From positions 1-64,000 of the forward strand of contig DATMLM010000063.1 in assembly GCA_035570055.1 (NCBI GenBank): a DNA stretch of 64,000 nt, in the 5' to 3' direction. This document shows, in pieces, positions 1 to 9,493 of the stretch. Each line of letters starts with the position of its first letter. The first letter of the stretch is position 1. The stretch comes from DASRDS01 sp035570055. GTDB taxonomy: Bacteria; Gemmatimonadota; Gemmatimonadetes; Gemmatimonadales; Gemmatimonadaceae. The translations under genes were made by a program, and so were the position numbers. The notes beneath the pieces are model-generated. The model was not told where the DNA came from, ran no database searches, and saw nothing but the letters and a program-made list of their open reading frames with translations.

Positions 1-731
1 CTCTCGAACTCCGCGACAGCAGTACTCGGCTCCGGGATGATGCGCGCTTCGAGCGAGTCAGCCTTTGGCGGCCCATCGAAGTAGCCCGGGTTCCGCGCGA
101 GCCGAACATAATCGTCGTGCTTCCACTGGACGAACTTCCACGGACCAGTTCCGATCGGGTGCTCGCTGAAATCGGTTCCCACACTCTCAGGCACGATCGC
201 CGCCACAGGCATGGCGAGCAGCTTCGGAAACACCGCGAGCGGTTGGCCGAGCGTGATCGTCACCGTACTGTCATCGATCGCTTTCAGCCCTGTTATCGCC
301 GGTGCCTTCCCGCTGGCAAAATCCCTCGCGCCGTCGATGGGATACAGCGGCCACAACGGAATGCCTTTCGTCGCCGGCGCCAGGGCTCTCGTGATGCTGG
401 CAACAACAGTCTGCGCGCGCAGCGCGCGACCGTCGTGAAATAGTATGTGTGGCCGCAGATGAAACGTGTACGTCAGCGCGTCGCTCGAGAGATCCCAACG
501 CTCCGCGAGCCCCGGTTGTAGCGTTCCATCTGTTCCGACGCGCGTGAGGCCGTCGAAGAGATCGGCGACCAGCCGTCCACTGGGGATGTCGTTTGCGTGC
601 GCGGGATCGAGCGATTTCGGATCGTATCGGTCCCGAGAGTCGATCAACGTACGACGGGACGGATTCGCGTCCCCACCGCGGCAAGCGCCCAGCAGCACGC
701 AGGCGAATAACACACGGGAAACCGTTGACAT
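1..731 (-). CDS. Peptide-type ABC transporter solute-binding lipoprotein (SBP_bac_5), C-terminus beyond window
   Basis: About 243 N-terminal residues read on the minus strand from ATG at 731-729, and the frame is still open at base 1. The N-terminus is a lipoprotein signal with lipobox LLGAC, lipid-bearing Cys17. It is followed by a family 5 binding-protein pattern: a YDPKSLDPA segment, then DLFDGLTR, then a YTFHLR stretch and later HPIGTGPWKF. Proteins of this family capture oligopeptides, dipeptides or nickel in the periplasm for a DppBC/OppBC permease. The substrate cannot be told from this part. No permease gene lies beside it in the window; a lone DppC-like permease sits 42 kb away at 43281-44120. 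A TAAGTT hexamer at 750-755 could be its -10 element, giving a leader of roughly 11 bases. Confidence 0.82.
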   Translation of the reverse strand, partial: MSTVSRVLFACVLLGACRGGDANPSRRTLIDSRDRYDPKSLDPAHANDIPSGRLVADLFDGLTRVGTDGTLQPGLAERWDLSSDALTYTFHLRPHILFHDGRALRAQTVVASITRALAPATKGIPLWPLYPIDGARDFASGKAPAITGLKAIDDSTVTITLGQPLAVFPKLLAMPVAAIVPESVGTDFSEHPIGTGPWKFVQWKHDDYVRLARNPGYFDGPPKADSLEARIIPEPSTAVAEFE

Positions 732-783
732 AAGGGGGGGCGCAGCGAGAACTTACGCCTCGGATACCCATGCGTCAATCGCT

Positions 784-1704
784 TTGAGTTACATCCTGTA
801 CGCCGACGACCACGAGGACATGCGCCTGATGGTCCGCGCGCTCCTCGCGTCGGCGGGACACGAAGTCTCGCTAGTGGCCGATGGCCGGGCTGCGCTCGAT
901 GCGTTACAGGAGCGCGAGCCGGACTTGTTGTTACTCGATGTCATGATGCCGAGGCTTTCAGGACTCGAGGCCTGCCGGGCCGTAAAGTCCAACCCCTTCA
1001 CGGCCCGCATCCCCATTCTGATGCTGACGGCCGAAGGTGAGATCGAGAGCAAGGTCGAGGGGTTCGAAGCGGGCGCCGATGACTATCTCGCCAAGCCCTT
1101 CGATCCCCGCGAGCTCCGCGCGCGCGTTGGCTCGCTCCTGCGTCTCGTGCGCCGGGAAGCCGATCGCAACCCCACCAGTGGCCTTCCGGGCGGTCGCGCG
1201 ATCGAAGAAGAAATTCTGCGTCGCATTGGCCGCGATGACACGTTCGCGGTGTGCTACCTCGACATCGATTATTTCAAGCCTTTTGCGGACACGTTTGGGT
1301 TTGCGGCGGCAGATGCGGTTATCAAAGACACGGCGACTGCGATAGTGGATGCCGTAGCCGCTCATGGCGAGCCACAAGATTTCGTTGGTCACGTGGGCGG
1401 CGATGATTTTCTCATCGTGACCGATGAGGCACGCGCGGAAACGGTGCTCCGGGACAGCACGCGCCGCTTCCGCGAGGTGATCGAGCGGGTCGTGGGCTAT
1501 GAAGCGCTCGAACGGGGCGCTTTCCCGGGCGTCGATCGCGACGGTACCATCAAGCGCTTTCCGATCGCCCGGATGTCGGCCGCCGTCGTGACCGTCCGAC
1601 CCGAGGAATGGGTCTCCATCGGTCACCTGGGCGCGCTCGCCGCCGATGCCAAGCGGCGCGCCAAGCAGCTGGGAGCAGGGACGATCCTCGTCAACGCCGT
1701 GTAG
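784..1704 (+). CDS. Response regulator with degenerate GGDEF output domain
   Basis: 306 residues from a TTG start. This start puts the receiver strand SYILYADD directly at the N-terminus. The open frame continues upstream to 466, but that part overlaps the divergent binding-protein gene and has no domain. Receiver domain about residues 2-120: acidic Asp8/Asp9, phosphoacceptor Asp52 (LLLLDVMMP), Thr82, Lys104. GGDEF-like domain about 130-306 with GGDDF at 205-209. The usual FKxxND is FKPFAD and the usual GHxxGD is GFxxAD, so nucleotide-binding positions are altered. The RxxD product-inhibition site is absent. Probably a cyclic-di-GMP-related effector or inactive cyclase, not a proven diguanylate cyclase. 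It lies 3 bases ahead of the TamA-like gene. Confidence 0.82.
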   Translation: MSYILYADDHEDMRLMVRALLASAGHEVSLVADGRAALDALQEREPDLLLLDVMMPRLSGLEACRAVKSNPFTARIPILMLTAEGEIESKVEGFEAGADDYLAKPFDPRELRARVGSLLRLVRREADRNPTSGLPGGRAIEEEILRRIGRDDTFAVCYLDIDYFKPFADTFGFAAADAVIKDTATAIVDAVAAHGEPQDFVGHVGGDDFLIVTDEARAETVLRDSTRRFREVIERVVGYEALERGAFPGVDRDGTIKRFPIARMSAAVVTVRPEEWVSIGHLGALAADAKRRAKQLGAGTILVNAV

Positions 1705-1707
1705 GCG

Positions 1708-4068
1708 TTGGGTCGGCTCGTGATCGCGGCACCGGGCGCGCGGCTGTTGTCTCTCGCCGTCGCCGCGCTCCTGTTGGCGGCTGGCCCCGCACTCGCGCAA
1801 AGCGAACGGTGCGGCGCCACCGATCCCGAAGTCGGCTGGCTCCGCTTCAGCGGCAACGTCTCGTTCGACGCCGATGAGCTGGGAAACGCCATTGTCACGA
1901 CGCCATCCAGCTGGGCACGCCGCGCGTTCCGATTCATCGGGACGCGCCGTTGCCTCGACGCCGACGAGTTCGCCCGTGACCGGGTCCGCCTCGAAATCTT
2001 CTACCGTAAGCACGGGTACCGTCAGGCGACGGTCGACACCCTCGTCCATGCGCTCCGCCCCGGCGTCGTCGGCGTGGCGTTCACGATACACGAAGGGCTG
2101 CCGGTGGTGATCGATTCGCTGACGGTCGACGGATTCAACGCGGTCCGCAAGGCACTCGCCGATACGTCGCATCTCCCGATCCGACCCCGCCTCCCGGGTC
2201 ATCGCATCGCGCGCAACAACGTGTTCGATCAGTACGCGATCGACGCTACCCGTGATCTCATCGTCCGGCGACTGCAAGCCAGCGGCTACCCGTTCGCCCA
2301 GGTCCTCGTCAACAGCGACGTCAACACCACGAAGCGCTCGGCATGGGTCGGCTTCACAGCCGTCACCGGCCCGTACGCGCGCATCCGCTCGGTGCATATC
2401 GATGCCCGCTCGGCGCGCGGCGCGAAGGCAGCCATCCCGGACGCCGTCGCCAAGCATCTGAGCGGCCTCGATTCCGGCGCCGCGTACAGCGTCACCGACC
2501 TCCAGCGCGCCCAACGCAACCTCTTCGAGACCGGCGCCTATCGCCGCGTCAGCTACGACATCGCGCCCGACTCGGTGCCGACGGGCGTCGCGGGGAGCGT
2601 CGACACGGCCCTCGTCGACATCACGCTCCGGATGCAAGAAGACTACATGCACAACGCACGAGTCGGCGCCGGCTGGGGCACGCTCGACTGTTTCCGCGTC
2701 CAAGGCCAGTACACCGATCGCAATTTCCTCGACGGCGCCCGCGACTTCGAGCTCTCGGCGCGCGTGTCGAAGATCGGCATCGCTGACCCGTTCAGCGGCC
2801 TGTCGAAGTCGTTGTGCGCGCCTGCGCGGGGCGACATCTACGCCGACTCGCTGAACTACAATGTCTCGGCCACGTTCAGACAGGCCGAGCTATTCGGGGC
2901 CCGCCTGTATCCTCAGCTCTCGATCTACAGCGAGCGCCGGTCCGAGTACGATGCCTACGTGCGATCGACGCCGATCGGCGCCACCGCGTCCCTGACCCGG
3001 AATCTTGGCTGGCTCGTGACGATCGCGCCCCAATATACCCTGCAGTATGGACGGACCTCGGCCTCACCCGCCCTCCTGTGCGCCTTGTTCAATCTCTGCG
3101 CGGAAGCCGACCAGGCACGCGTGCAGCGCGAAGGCGTACTGAGCCAGCTCGGCCTGACGATGACACGCGACGGACGCGACGACCCCGTTTTCCCGCACCA
3201 CGGGACGTTCGTCACCGGAAGCATCACCCACTCGGGCCCCGAACTGGGCTCACTCACCGAGTTTCAATTCACAAAAGTCACGGGCGAAGCCCGCTGGTAC
3301 AGCGAGATCGGCCACTCGGGCGCTGTCTTCGGCGCGCGGATACTCGCGGGCCGGATCTTCGGTACCGGCAACGCCGCCAACGGCATCTCGTTCGTCCCGC
3401 TCGATGAGCGCCTCTATGCCGGCGGGCCGACCACCGTTCGCGGCTTCCCGCAGAACCAGCTGGGGCCGGCCGTCTACCTGACGCAGTACATCGACTCGAC
3501 CTGCGCGGTGACCGGGAGCACACACTGCGTGAACCCTCGGTACAGCCACATCCAGACCGGCCGTCCGGTCTTCGTCGTCCCAACCGGCGGAAACACCAGC
3601 GTCGTCGGGAACGCCGAGCTCCGACTCAAGAGTCCCATTCTGCCTCAGTACGTGGGTTGGACGCTGTTCGTCGACGCTGGCCGCGTCTCACCGCCACCGA
3701 CGGGCCAGGCCCAGCTCGACCAGTCCTTCCGCCAGCTCTTCTGGACCCCCGGCGTTGGCGTCCAAGCCTTCACGCCGATTGGACCGGTGCGCCTGGATGT
3801 GGGGTACAATCCCACGCAACATCCCTTCGGCCCGGCGTACTACGCCGTGCCCCCGTCGTCCATCACCAAGTCCAACTATCAGGCCCAAGCGCCCGTGCTC
3901 TGCGTGAGCCCGGGCAATACGGGAGTGATCGCCAATGATTCGACGACCGGCGTGCCAGTGCAGACTTTCCCGAAGGGCGCGTCGTGTCCGGCGAGTTATC
4001 AGCCAGCGATCCAGCGCGGATTCTTGAATCACCTTACGTTGAACTTCTCTATCGGCGAAGCCTTCTAG
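1708..4068 (+). CDS. Omp85-family outer-membrane protein (TamA/BamA-like)
   Basis: 786 residues from TTG 1708. An in-frame GTG at 1720 gives a cleaner signal peptide (hydrophobic core LLSLAVAALLLAAG, cleavage after ALA) and may be the real start. POTRA-like repeats occupy roughly residues 35-310: a GWLRFSGNVSFDADEL segment followed by the IFYRKHGYRQA type of POTRA helix. A C-terminal beta-barrel follows, containing GGPTTVRGFPQNQLG, a typical Omp85 strand-loop motif, and GPVRLDVGYNP near the end. The chain ends in Phe, as usual for outer-membrane barrels. TamB follows 4 bases downstream, so this is most likely the TamA partner that inserts or exports outer-membrane components. A BamA-type role cannot be excluded. 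Confidence 0.85.
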   Translation: MGRLVIAAPGARLLSLAVAALLLAAGPALAQSERCGATDPEVGWLRFSGNVSFDADELGNAIVTTPSSWARRAFRFIGTRRCLDADEFARDRVRLEIFYRKHGYRQATVDTLVHALRPGVVGVAFTIHEGLPVVIDSLTVDGFNAVRKALADTSHLPIRPRLPGHRIARNNVFDQYAIDATRDLIVRRLQASGYPFAQVLVNSDVNTTKRSAWVGFTAVTGPYARIRSVHIDARSARGAKAAIPDAVAKHLSGLDSGAAYSVTDLQRAQRNLFETGAYRRVSYDIAPDSVPTGVAGSVDTALVDITLRMQEDYMHNARVGAGWGTLDCFRVQGQYTDRNFLDGARDFELSARVSKIGIADPFSGLSKSLCAPARGDIYADSLNYNVSATFRQAELFGARLYPQLSIYSERRSEYDAYVRSTPIGATASLTRNLGWLVTIAPQYTLQYGRTSASPALLCALFNLCAEADQARVQREGVLSQLGLTMTRDGRDDPVFPHHGTFVTGSITHSGPELGSLTEFQFTKVTGEARWYSEIGHSGAVFGARILAGRIFGTGNAANGISFVPLDERLYAGGPTTVRGFPQNQLGPAVYLTQYIDSTCAVTGSTHCVNPRYSHIQTGRPVFVVPTGGNTSVVGNAELRLKSPILPQYVGWTLFVDAGRVSPPPTGQAQLDQSFRQLFWTPGVGVQAFTPIGPVRLDVGYNPTQHPFGPAYYAVPPSSITKSNYQAQAPVLCVSPGNTGVIANDSTTGVPVQTFPKGASCPASYQPAIQRGFLNHLTLNFSIGEAF

Positions 4069-4072
4069 CCGC

Positions 4073-7000
4073 ATGACCGTCCCTGTCCGCCGCCGCGTGG
4101 TCGTTGGTTTGAGCGCGTTGATTCTCTTCGCGCTCGGCCTCGTCGTGGCCGCGGTCGGCGTCTCGATCACCCAGACCGCGTGGGGTCGCGAGCAGATCCG
4201 CCGCATCATCGTCGCGCGTCTGCGGACCGCCATCCATGGACGCCTCTACGTGGGGCGCCTCGGCGGCAACCTGTTCTCGAACGTGGAGCTGGACTCGATC
4301 GAGATCCGCGATCCCGAGGGTCGTCTCTTCCTCGCGACCGGTCGGCTCTACGCCGAGTTCGACCCGCGCGACCTCGTCGACCAGCGCATTCTGCTGCAGC
4401 GGCTCGAGATCGAGCACCCGGTCGTGCGCATCGTGAAATACCGGAAGACCGGCTGGAACTACAAGGAGATCTTCCCGGGCCCGAGCACGCCGCGCCGCAA
4501 GCTGCCGCACGTCCGCGGGTTCGGCGACTACATCGTCGCGCAGAATACGAGAGTCCACGATGCATCGATCGAGTACATCGAGCCGTGGGACCCGGACGAC
4601 TCGCTGCACGGCGCGCGGCGAGACAGCGCGATCAAGGCCGCGTTGGCGAAGCCGGATAGCAACGTCCGACAGTGGGGGTTCCCGGATGGGCTGATGCACG
4701 CGTTTCGATGGCGGCACAGCAGCGTCAAAGCCCACTATGTGCGGATCGCCGAGCCCGATACCGCGGGGCTCTACTTCGCGGTCGACACCGTGTCGAGCGA
4801 CGAGTCCGAGCCCAAGTTCAAGTTCCGAAATATTCGCGGCACCGCCCGGGTCAAGGGTGACTCGCTCTGGCTCAGCTTCCCGCACTTCGAGTTACCCGGC
4901 AGCGCCGGTCGCGCCGTGGGTGAATTGATCTTCGGCGGCGGCCAGCCGGTCCGCATTACGTTGCACGCGGTTGCCGATACGGCATCCCTCAGCGACATCG
5001 CGTGGGTCTACCCGACGCTCCCGACACAGGGCGGCGGCTCGGTCACCGTCGATATCAAGAGCCACTCGGACCCGCACGTGATCGACTACACGCTGTCGAA
5101 AATGGACGTCAGCACCACGAAGTCACGGTTCCGTGGCGCGATGACGTTCACCGTCGGCGGGCAGTATCTCGGGGTTCGCAACATGTCGATCCGGGCTACG
5201 CCGCTCGACTTCTCGTTTATACGCCAACTGTCAGGCCAACCTTTCCCCGTCGACTACCAGGGTCAGTTCACCGGAACAGTCTACGCCAAGGGCGGACAGC
5301 TCAACGATTTCTTCGCCGACAGCATTCGCATGACGTTCGCCGATGCCCACGTGCCAGGCGCAACGTCTCAGTTCACGGGTCACGGACTCTTGGACATTCA
5401 CGATCCGCAAGTCACGCGATTCCACGCGTTTCAACTCAATGTCGGCCGATTGGATCTCCGCACGCTCCAATTTTTATATCCTGAATTCCCGCGCCTCAAT
5501 GGGATAGTCGTTGGCCATGCCGTCCTGGACTCGCTCTGGGATGACATCCGGTTGCGCGATGCCGATCTGACGCAAATCGATGGTCCCGATGAGCCCACGC
5601 GTGCAACGGGCGGCGGGCGCGTCACGTTCGCCGATTCGAACGTGCGCTATGATCTCGCGATGCAATTCGATCAGTTGTCGTTTGCGACACTATTGAGATC
5701 GTATCCCGGCGCCTGGTTCCGCGGAACGTTCACGGGCCCGCTCAAGATGAAGGGCACGCTGGATGATCTCGATCTCTCAGCCGATTGGACGAGCGACGCC
5801 GGAGAAGTGAGCACGACGGGTCACTTCAACATCCTCGGCCCCGTGTTCGAGGCGAACGCGACCACGACGCTGACCAATGTCGATCTGCCGGTGCTGTTTG
5901 GGCGGCCCGCGGTGCCGCATACGGACCTGACGCTCACCGCTCAGGGAGATATCGCGGGCGACTCGATCCCACACATGCGCGGATCGCTCAAGCTGACGTT
6001 GGCCCGCTCGACGATCGACAGCGTTGCCGCGGACACGGGCCGCGCGACGCTCGCCTTCGGCGGTGGGACGATGCGCATCGACTCGCTGCATGCCCAGACC
6101 GCGGTCGCCGCGCTCGTCGCGCAGGGAGCCCTCGGCCTCGAATCGGGCCACCACGACTCGACCGCTTTCACGCTGTCCTTCGACTCCCTCGGCGCCCTCC
6201 GCCGCTACATGCCGGATGACACCGTGCACGGCACGGCCCAGGTCACCGGCATCCTCGCGGGTTGGCTCGACTCGCTGACGGCAATAGGGCGCGTCGATGC
6301 CACCGACCTGCGATACGGCCGCAACCGCGTGCACGGGGCCCAAGCGACATTCGACCTCGCCGGCCTCCCACGCAACGCGTCGGGAACCGTCACGGTATCG
6401 CTCGATACGCTGCGGCTCTCGGGTATCGCGCTCGAGCAGGTCGCCGGCGAGGCTCGAGTAGCCCACGGCCAGGAAACGCACGGGACCATACATGCCGTGA
6501 GTGAGAGCGGACCAACGGCCGATGCCGGCGGCACGGTCATTGTGCACGGTGACACGACCGAGATGGTGCTCGATTCCTTGGCGCTGCGCACGCCTGGGAA
6601 CGACTGGCACCTCGATCATCCGGCTCACGTACGGAGCGATCGATCCGGCATTACCCTCGACTCCGTCGTCGCGCGCGGCGCAGTCGCCGGGTGGATCGCG
6701 GCCAAGGCCAAGCTGCCGCCAACGGGGATGGTCGCGATTCACGTCAGCGGCGACAGCATCCCGCTGGCGGACCTCGGCGCGCTCGCCCAGTCGCTCGACC
6801 AGGCAGGCGGGACCGCCGGGTTCGACTTGAATATCGCCAACACACGCCAGAGCCCGATCATGCGGTTCACGGCGCGTCTCAAAAATGCCCGGCTCGGCGA
6901 CGTCGGTCTCGACGAGATCCTCACGGACGGCCACTACCGGAACCACCAGCTCGATCTGCACACCGATTTCGTGCAATACGGCGACACCGCGCTGCACGTG

Positions 7001-8572
7001 CACCTCTACTTGCCCGTGGATCTGGCTCTGGAGAACATCGGGCTGCGCACGCTGGACGATTCCTTGCGGGGCGAGCTCCGGTCCGACAGCGCGAAGCTGT
7101 CGACGATTCTCGGCGTGCTGCCGGACGTCAACAACCCGAGCGGTTGGTTCACGGCCAACGTCGACCTCGGCGGCACCTGGCGCCACCCCACGCTCGACGG
7201 ACAGGTTCGCGTCGTCAATGGCGCGCTCGGCTTGGCGAACCTCGGCGTTCGGTGGAACAGTCTGAACGCGCGGCTCGACCTGAATGGCGACAGCCTGTCG
7301 CTGTCGCGGGTCTCGCTCGCCACCGAGGAAAACGATCGCCGCGGCGTGGCCGCGCTCGGCGGTTGGATCACCTTCGCGGACCTCGACAACCCGAAATTCG
7401 ATGTCTGGCTGCGCGCCGAGCACCTGCACGTGATCGATCGCCTGCGCCTCGCCAATCTCACCCTCTCGACAAAGACGAGCTACGGCTCCATCGACACCCT
7501 CCGCCTGCGCGGCTCCGAGCAATCGTCCGAGCTCACCGGCACCGTGGTCGTTGATCAAGGCAGCATCTTCCTGCCGGATTTCAACAAAAAGCAGATCGTG
7601 AATCTCGACGACCCGGAGCTCTACAACCTCGTCGACACGTCGCTGTTGGTAAATCGCCGGCTGTTGCCCGCCGGACCGCCCAAGCTCGTCGCCGGCATGA
7701 ACCTCAAGAACGTCTCGATCGACCTCGGAACCGATACGTGGCTCAAGTCGACCGAAGCGAACATCAATTTGAGCGGCACGGTCGACGTGACGACGGCGCG
7801 CTTGCCGCGGGACACGACGCGAGCGCTAGCGCTCACGGGTGCCGTCAGCGCGACGCGCGGCTCGTATGTGCTCAATCTCGGCCTCGTCCAACGCACATTC
7901 ACCGTGGAGCAAGCCGGCACGATCACGTTTACCGGTGAGCCCGAATTCAACCCGCAGCTCGACATCACGGCCGTGAACACCGTGCACCCCTCAGGTCAGA
8001 GTGCCCAGTATGTCAGGCCCGAGCTGAAAATCCAGGTGCATCTGGGCGGGACGCTGGACCATCTCCAACTGGGGCTCTCGAGCGCCGACAGCTTGCCCCA
8101 GTCCGATCTCATCAGTTACCTGGTGAGCGGGGTTCCGTCATACGAACTGAACCAGGCCAACAGTGGCGCACTGGCAACGTCGATCGTGCTCCCGACCATC
8201 GGGTCGGCGGTCGGCAGCCGGTTGACGGGTGGGCTCTTCGACACATTCCAAGTGCAAACGTACGGGTACCAACAGGGCCGCGTCGCGGCACCGTCGGCCT
8301 TTTCCCAAGCGCGCATTGGGGCCGGAAAGCAGGTCGGCCCTGATACGTTTATAAGTGCTGACTACGGGTTTTGCTCGGGCAGCCAGGGTGCCAACCCAGG
8401 CTATCAGCTGGGCGTTCGCGTCGACCAGCGTCTGACGCGCCAGTTGTCTTTGTCCGCGGCCTCGTCTCCTGGGACGACATATGCCTATTGCACGGGTTCG
8501 GGTGGCTACTCGGGATTTATTCCCACCCCCCGGCAATACGGGCTCGATCTCTTTCGCTCCTGGAGCTTCTGA
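4073..8572 (+). CDS. tamB: Translocation and assembly module protein TamB (AsmA-like bridge protein)
   Basis: 1499 residues, a normal size for TamB. One N-terminal membrane anchor lies at about residues 8-30 (VVVGLSALILFALGLVVA). It is followed by a long, repetitive beta-rich periplasmic region with recurrent short segments rich in D, L, G and T. The C-terminal 350 residues resemble the TamB/DUF490 domain, including QSDLISYLVSGVP and an aromatic C-terminus ending SWSF. Family proteins bridge the inner and outer membranes, work with TamA-type Omp85 proteins and have been linked to phospholipid transport. The Omp85 gene immediately upstream supports a TamAB pair. Confidence 0.9.
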   Translation: MTVPVRRRVVVGLSALILFALGLVVAAVGVSITQTAWGREQIRRIIVARLRTAIHGRLYVGRLGGNLFSNVELDSIEIRDPEGRLFLATGRLYAEFDPRDLVDQRILLQRLEIEHPVVRIVKYRKTGWNYKEIFPGPSTPRRKLPHVRGFGDYIVAQNTRVHDASIEYIEPWDPDDSLHGARRDSAIKAALAKPDSNVRQWGFPDGLMHAFRWRHSSVKAHYVRIAEPDTAGLYFAVDTVSSDESEPKFKFRNIRGTARVKGDSLWLSFPHFELPGSAGRAVGELIFGGGQPVRITLHAVADTASLSDIAWVYPTLPTQGGGSVTVDIKSHSDPHVIDYTLSKMDVSTTKSRFRGAMTFTVGGQYLGVRNMSIRATPLDFSFIRQLSGQPFPVDYQGQFTGTVYAKGGQLNDFFADSIRMTFADAHVPGATSQFTGHGLLDIHDPQVTRFHAFQLNVGRLDLRTLQFLYPEFPRLNGIVVGHAVLDSLWDDIRLRDADLTQIDGPDEPTRATGGGRVTFADSNVRYDLAMQFDQLSFATLLRSYPGAWFRGTFTGPLKMKGTLDDLDLSADWTSDAGEVSTTGHFNILGPVFEANATTTLTNVDLPVLFGRPAVPHTDLTLTAQGDIAGDSIPHMRGSLKLTLARSTIDSVAADTGRATLAFGGGTMRIDSLHAQTAVAALVAQGALGLESGHHDSTAFTLSFDSLGALRRYMPDDTVHGTAQVTGILAGWLDSLTAIGRVDATDLRYGRNRVHGAQATFDLAGLPRNASGTVTVSLDTLRLSGIALEQVAGEARVAHGQETHGTIHAVSESGPTADAGGTVIVHGDTTEMVLDSLALRTPGNDWHLDHPAHVRSDRSGITLDSVVARGAVAGWIAAKAKLPPTGMVAIHVSGDSIPLADLGALAQSLDQAGGTAGFDLNIANTRQSPIMRFTARLKNARLGDVGLDEILTDGHYRNHQLDLHTDFVQYGDTALHVHLYLPVDLALENIGLRTLDDSLRGELRSDSAKLSTILGVLPDVNNPSGWFTANVDLGGTWRHPTLDGQVRVVNGALGLANLGVRWNSLNARLDLNGDSLSLSRVSLATEENDRRGVAALGGWITFADLDNPKFDVWLRAEHLHVIDRLRLANLTLSTKTSYGSIDTLRLRGSEQSSELTGTVVVDQGSIFLPDFNKKQIVNLDDPELYNLVDTSLLVNRRLLPAGPPKLVAGMNLKNVSIDLGTDTWLKSTEANINLSGTVDVTTARLPRDTTRALALTGAVSATRGSYVLNLGLVQRTFTVEQAGTITFTGEPEFNPQLDITAVNTVHPSGQSAQYVRPELKIQVHLGGTLDHLQLGLSSADSLPQSDLISYLVSGVPSYELNQANSGALATSIVLPTIGSAVGSRLTGGLFDTFQVQTYGYQQGRVAAPSAFSQARIGAGKQVGPDTFISADYGFCSGSQGANPGYQLGVRVDQRLTRQLSLSAASSPGTTYAYCTGSGGYSGFIPTPRQYGLDLFRSWSF

Positions 8573-8577
8573 ATAAC

Positions 8578-9486
8578 GTGGCCGCAATTACGCTTCCCGT
8601 CCGCCGGCGGGCGCTGTTGGTCGTCAACCCCGCCTCGCGTCTCGGGAAGCGCTACCACCGGATCGCCCTAGCCGCCTTCAAGGCGGCTGGTGTCCGCTGC
8701 GACGCAGTCCTTACCGAGCACCAGGGACAGGGCGCCGAGATCGCGCGATCCCTGGCCCCGCGTTACGACATGGTTTTCACGCTCGGCGGCGACGGGACGG
8801 CCATGGAGGTCGTCGGTGCCCTGGCGGGCACGGGACGGGTCGTCGGCATCCTGCCTGGTGGGACGGGCAATCTCATCGCGCGAACCCTGGGCATTCCGCT
8901 CAATATCAGGCGGGCCGTAGCCGTCCTGCTCACTGGGGAAGAGGCCCGGGTCGACTTGGGGCGGCTCTCGGTAGGGGGCCGCCATTTCGCGTTTGCGGCC
9001 GGCGTCGGGGTCGATGCGTCCATGATCGCCGAGGCCTCGTCGGAGCTGAAGCGCCATCTTGGCGTACTCGCCTACGTGTTTAGCTGGACCCGGGCGGCGT
9101 TTCGGGGGGATCTCTTTCGGGTTAGGATCACCATCGACGGGGAAGTCGTCGAAAAAGAGGCTACCGCGGTGATGATCGCGAACTTCGGGGCGGTCCTGAA
9201 CGACCTGATGACCCTCGGCCCTGGAATACGGCCAGATGACGCAAAGCTGGACTTATGCGTCTTCTCACCATACACCGCCTGGGATGCCGTACGGATCGCT
9301 TGGAAACTTCTTCGCAAGGACTTCACGTCCGACCCGTGCATGTTCTACCGTGCCGGACGTCAATTCCGCATCGAGACCCTGCCGCCGCGCGTAGCGCAAG
9401 CGGACGGCGAGCTATTGGGGGACACGCCATTCGAGGTCAGCGTCGAGCCGCTCGCGGCGCAACTGCTGGTTCCTCGACGAACGTGA
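8578..9486 (+). CDS. Diacylglycerol kinase-family lipid kinase
   Basis: 302 residues from GTG 8578, 5 bases after tamB. This start places the first strand RRALLVVNPASRLGK at the N-terminus, as in the DagK/YegS/sphingosine-kinase family. Catalytic-domain motifs: VNPASR, the GGDGT nucleotide-binding loop within FTLGGDGTAMEVV, and LPGGTGNLIARTLG. The C-terminal part has the family's DLCVFSPYTAW segment. It is expected to phosphorylate a lipid such as diacylglycerol or undecaprenol at the membrane using ATP. Its place behind TamAB suggests envelope lipid metabolism, but the exact substrate is unknown. Confidence 0.87.
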   Translation: MAAITLPVRRRALLVVNPASRLGKRYHRIALAAFKAAGVRCDAVLTEHQGQGAEIARSLAPRYDMVFTLGGDGTAMEVVGALAGTGRVVGILPGGTGNLIARTLGIPLNIRRAVAVLLTGEEARVDLGRLSVGGRHFAFAAGVGVDASMIAEASSELKRHLGVLAYVFSWTRAAFRGDLFRVRITIDGEVVEKEATAVMIANFGAVLNDLMTLGPGIRPDDAKLDLCVFSPYTAWDAVRIAWKLLRKDFTSDPCMFYRAGRQFRIETLPPRVAQADGELLGDTPFEVSVEPLAAQLLVPRRT

Positions 9487-9493
9487 TCCTGTA

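Noticed and set aside
770..783. ATG at 770 as start of the GGDEF regulator
   Set aside because: It is out of frame with the receiver domain. TTG 784 is in frame and gives the correct first strand.
958..2703. 581-residue minus-strand open frame
   Set aside because: It lies antisense to the GGDEF regulator and the TamA-like gene, has no recognisable domain, and has the Arg/Glu/Asp/Gly-rich composition of a high-GC shadow frame.
5777..7558. 593-residue minus-strand open frame inside tamB
   Set aside because: Antisense shadow. The sense frame encodes continuous TamB sequence and the antisense product shows no motif.
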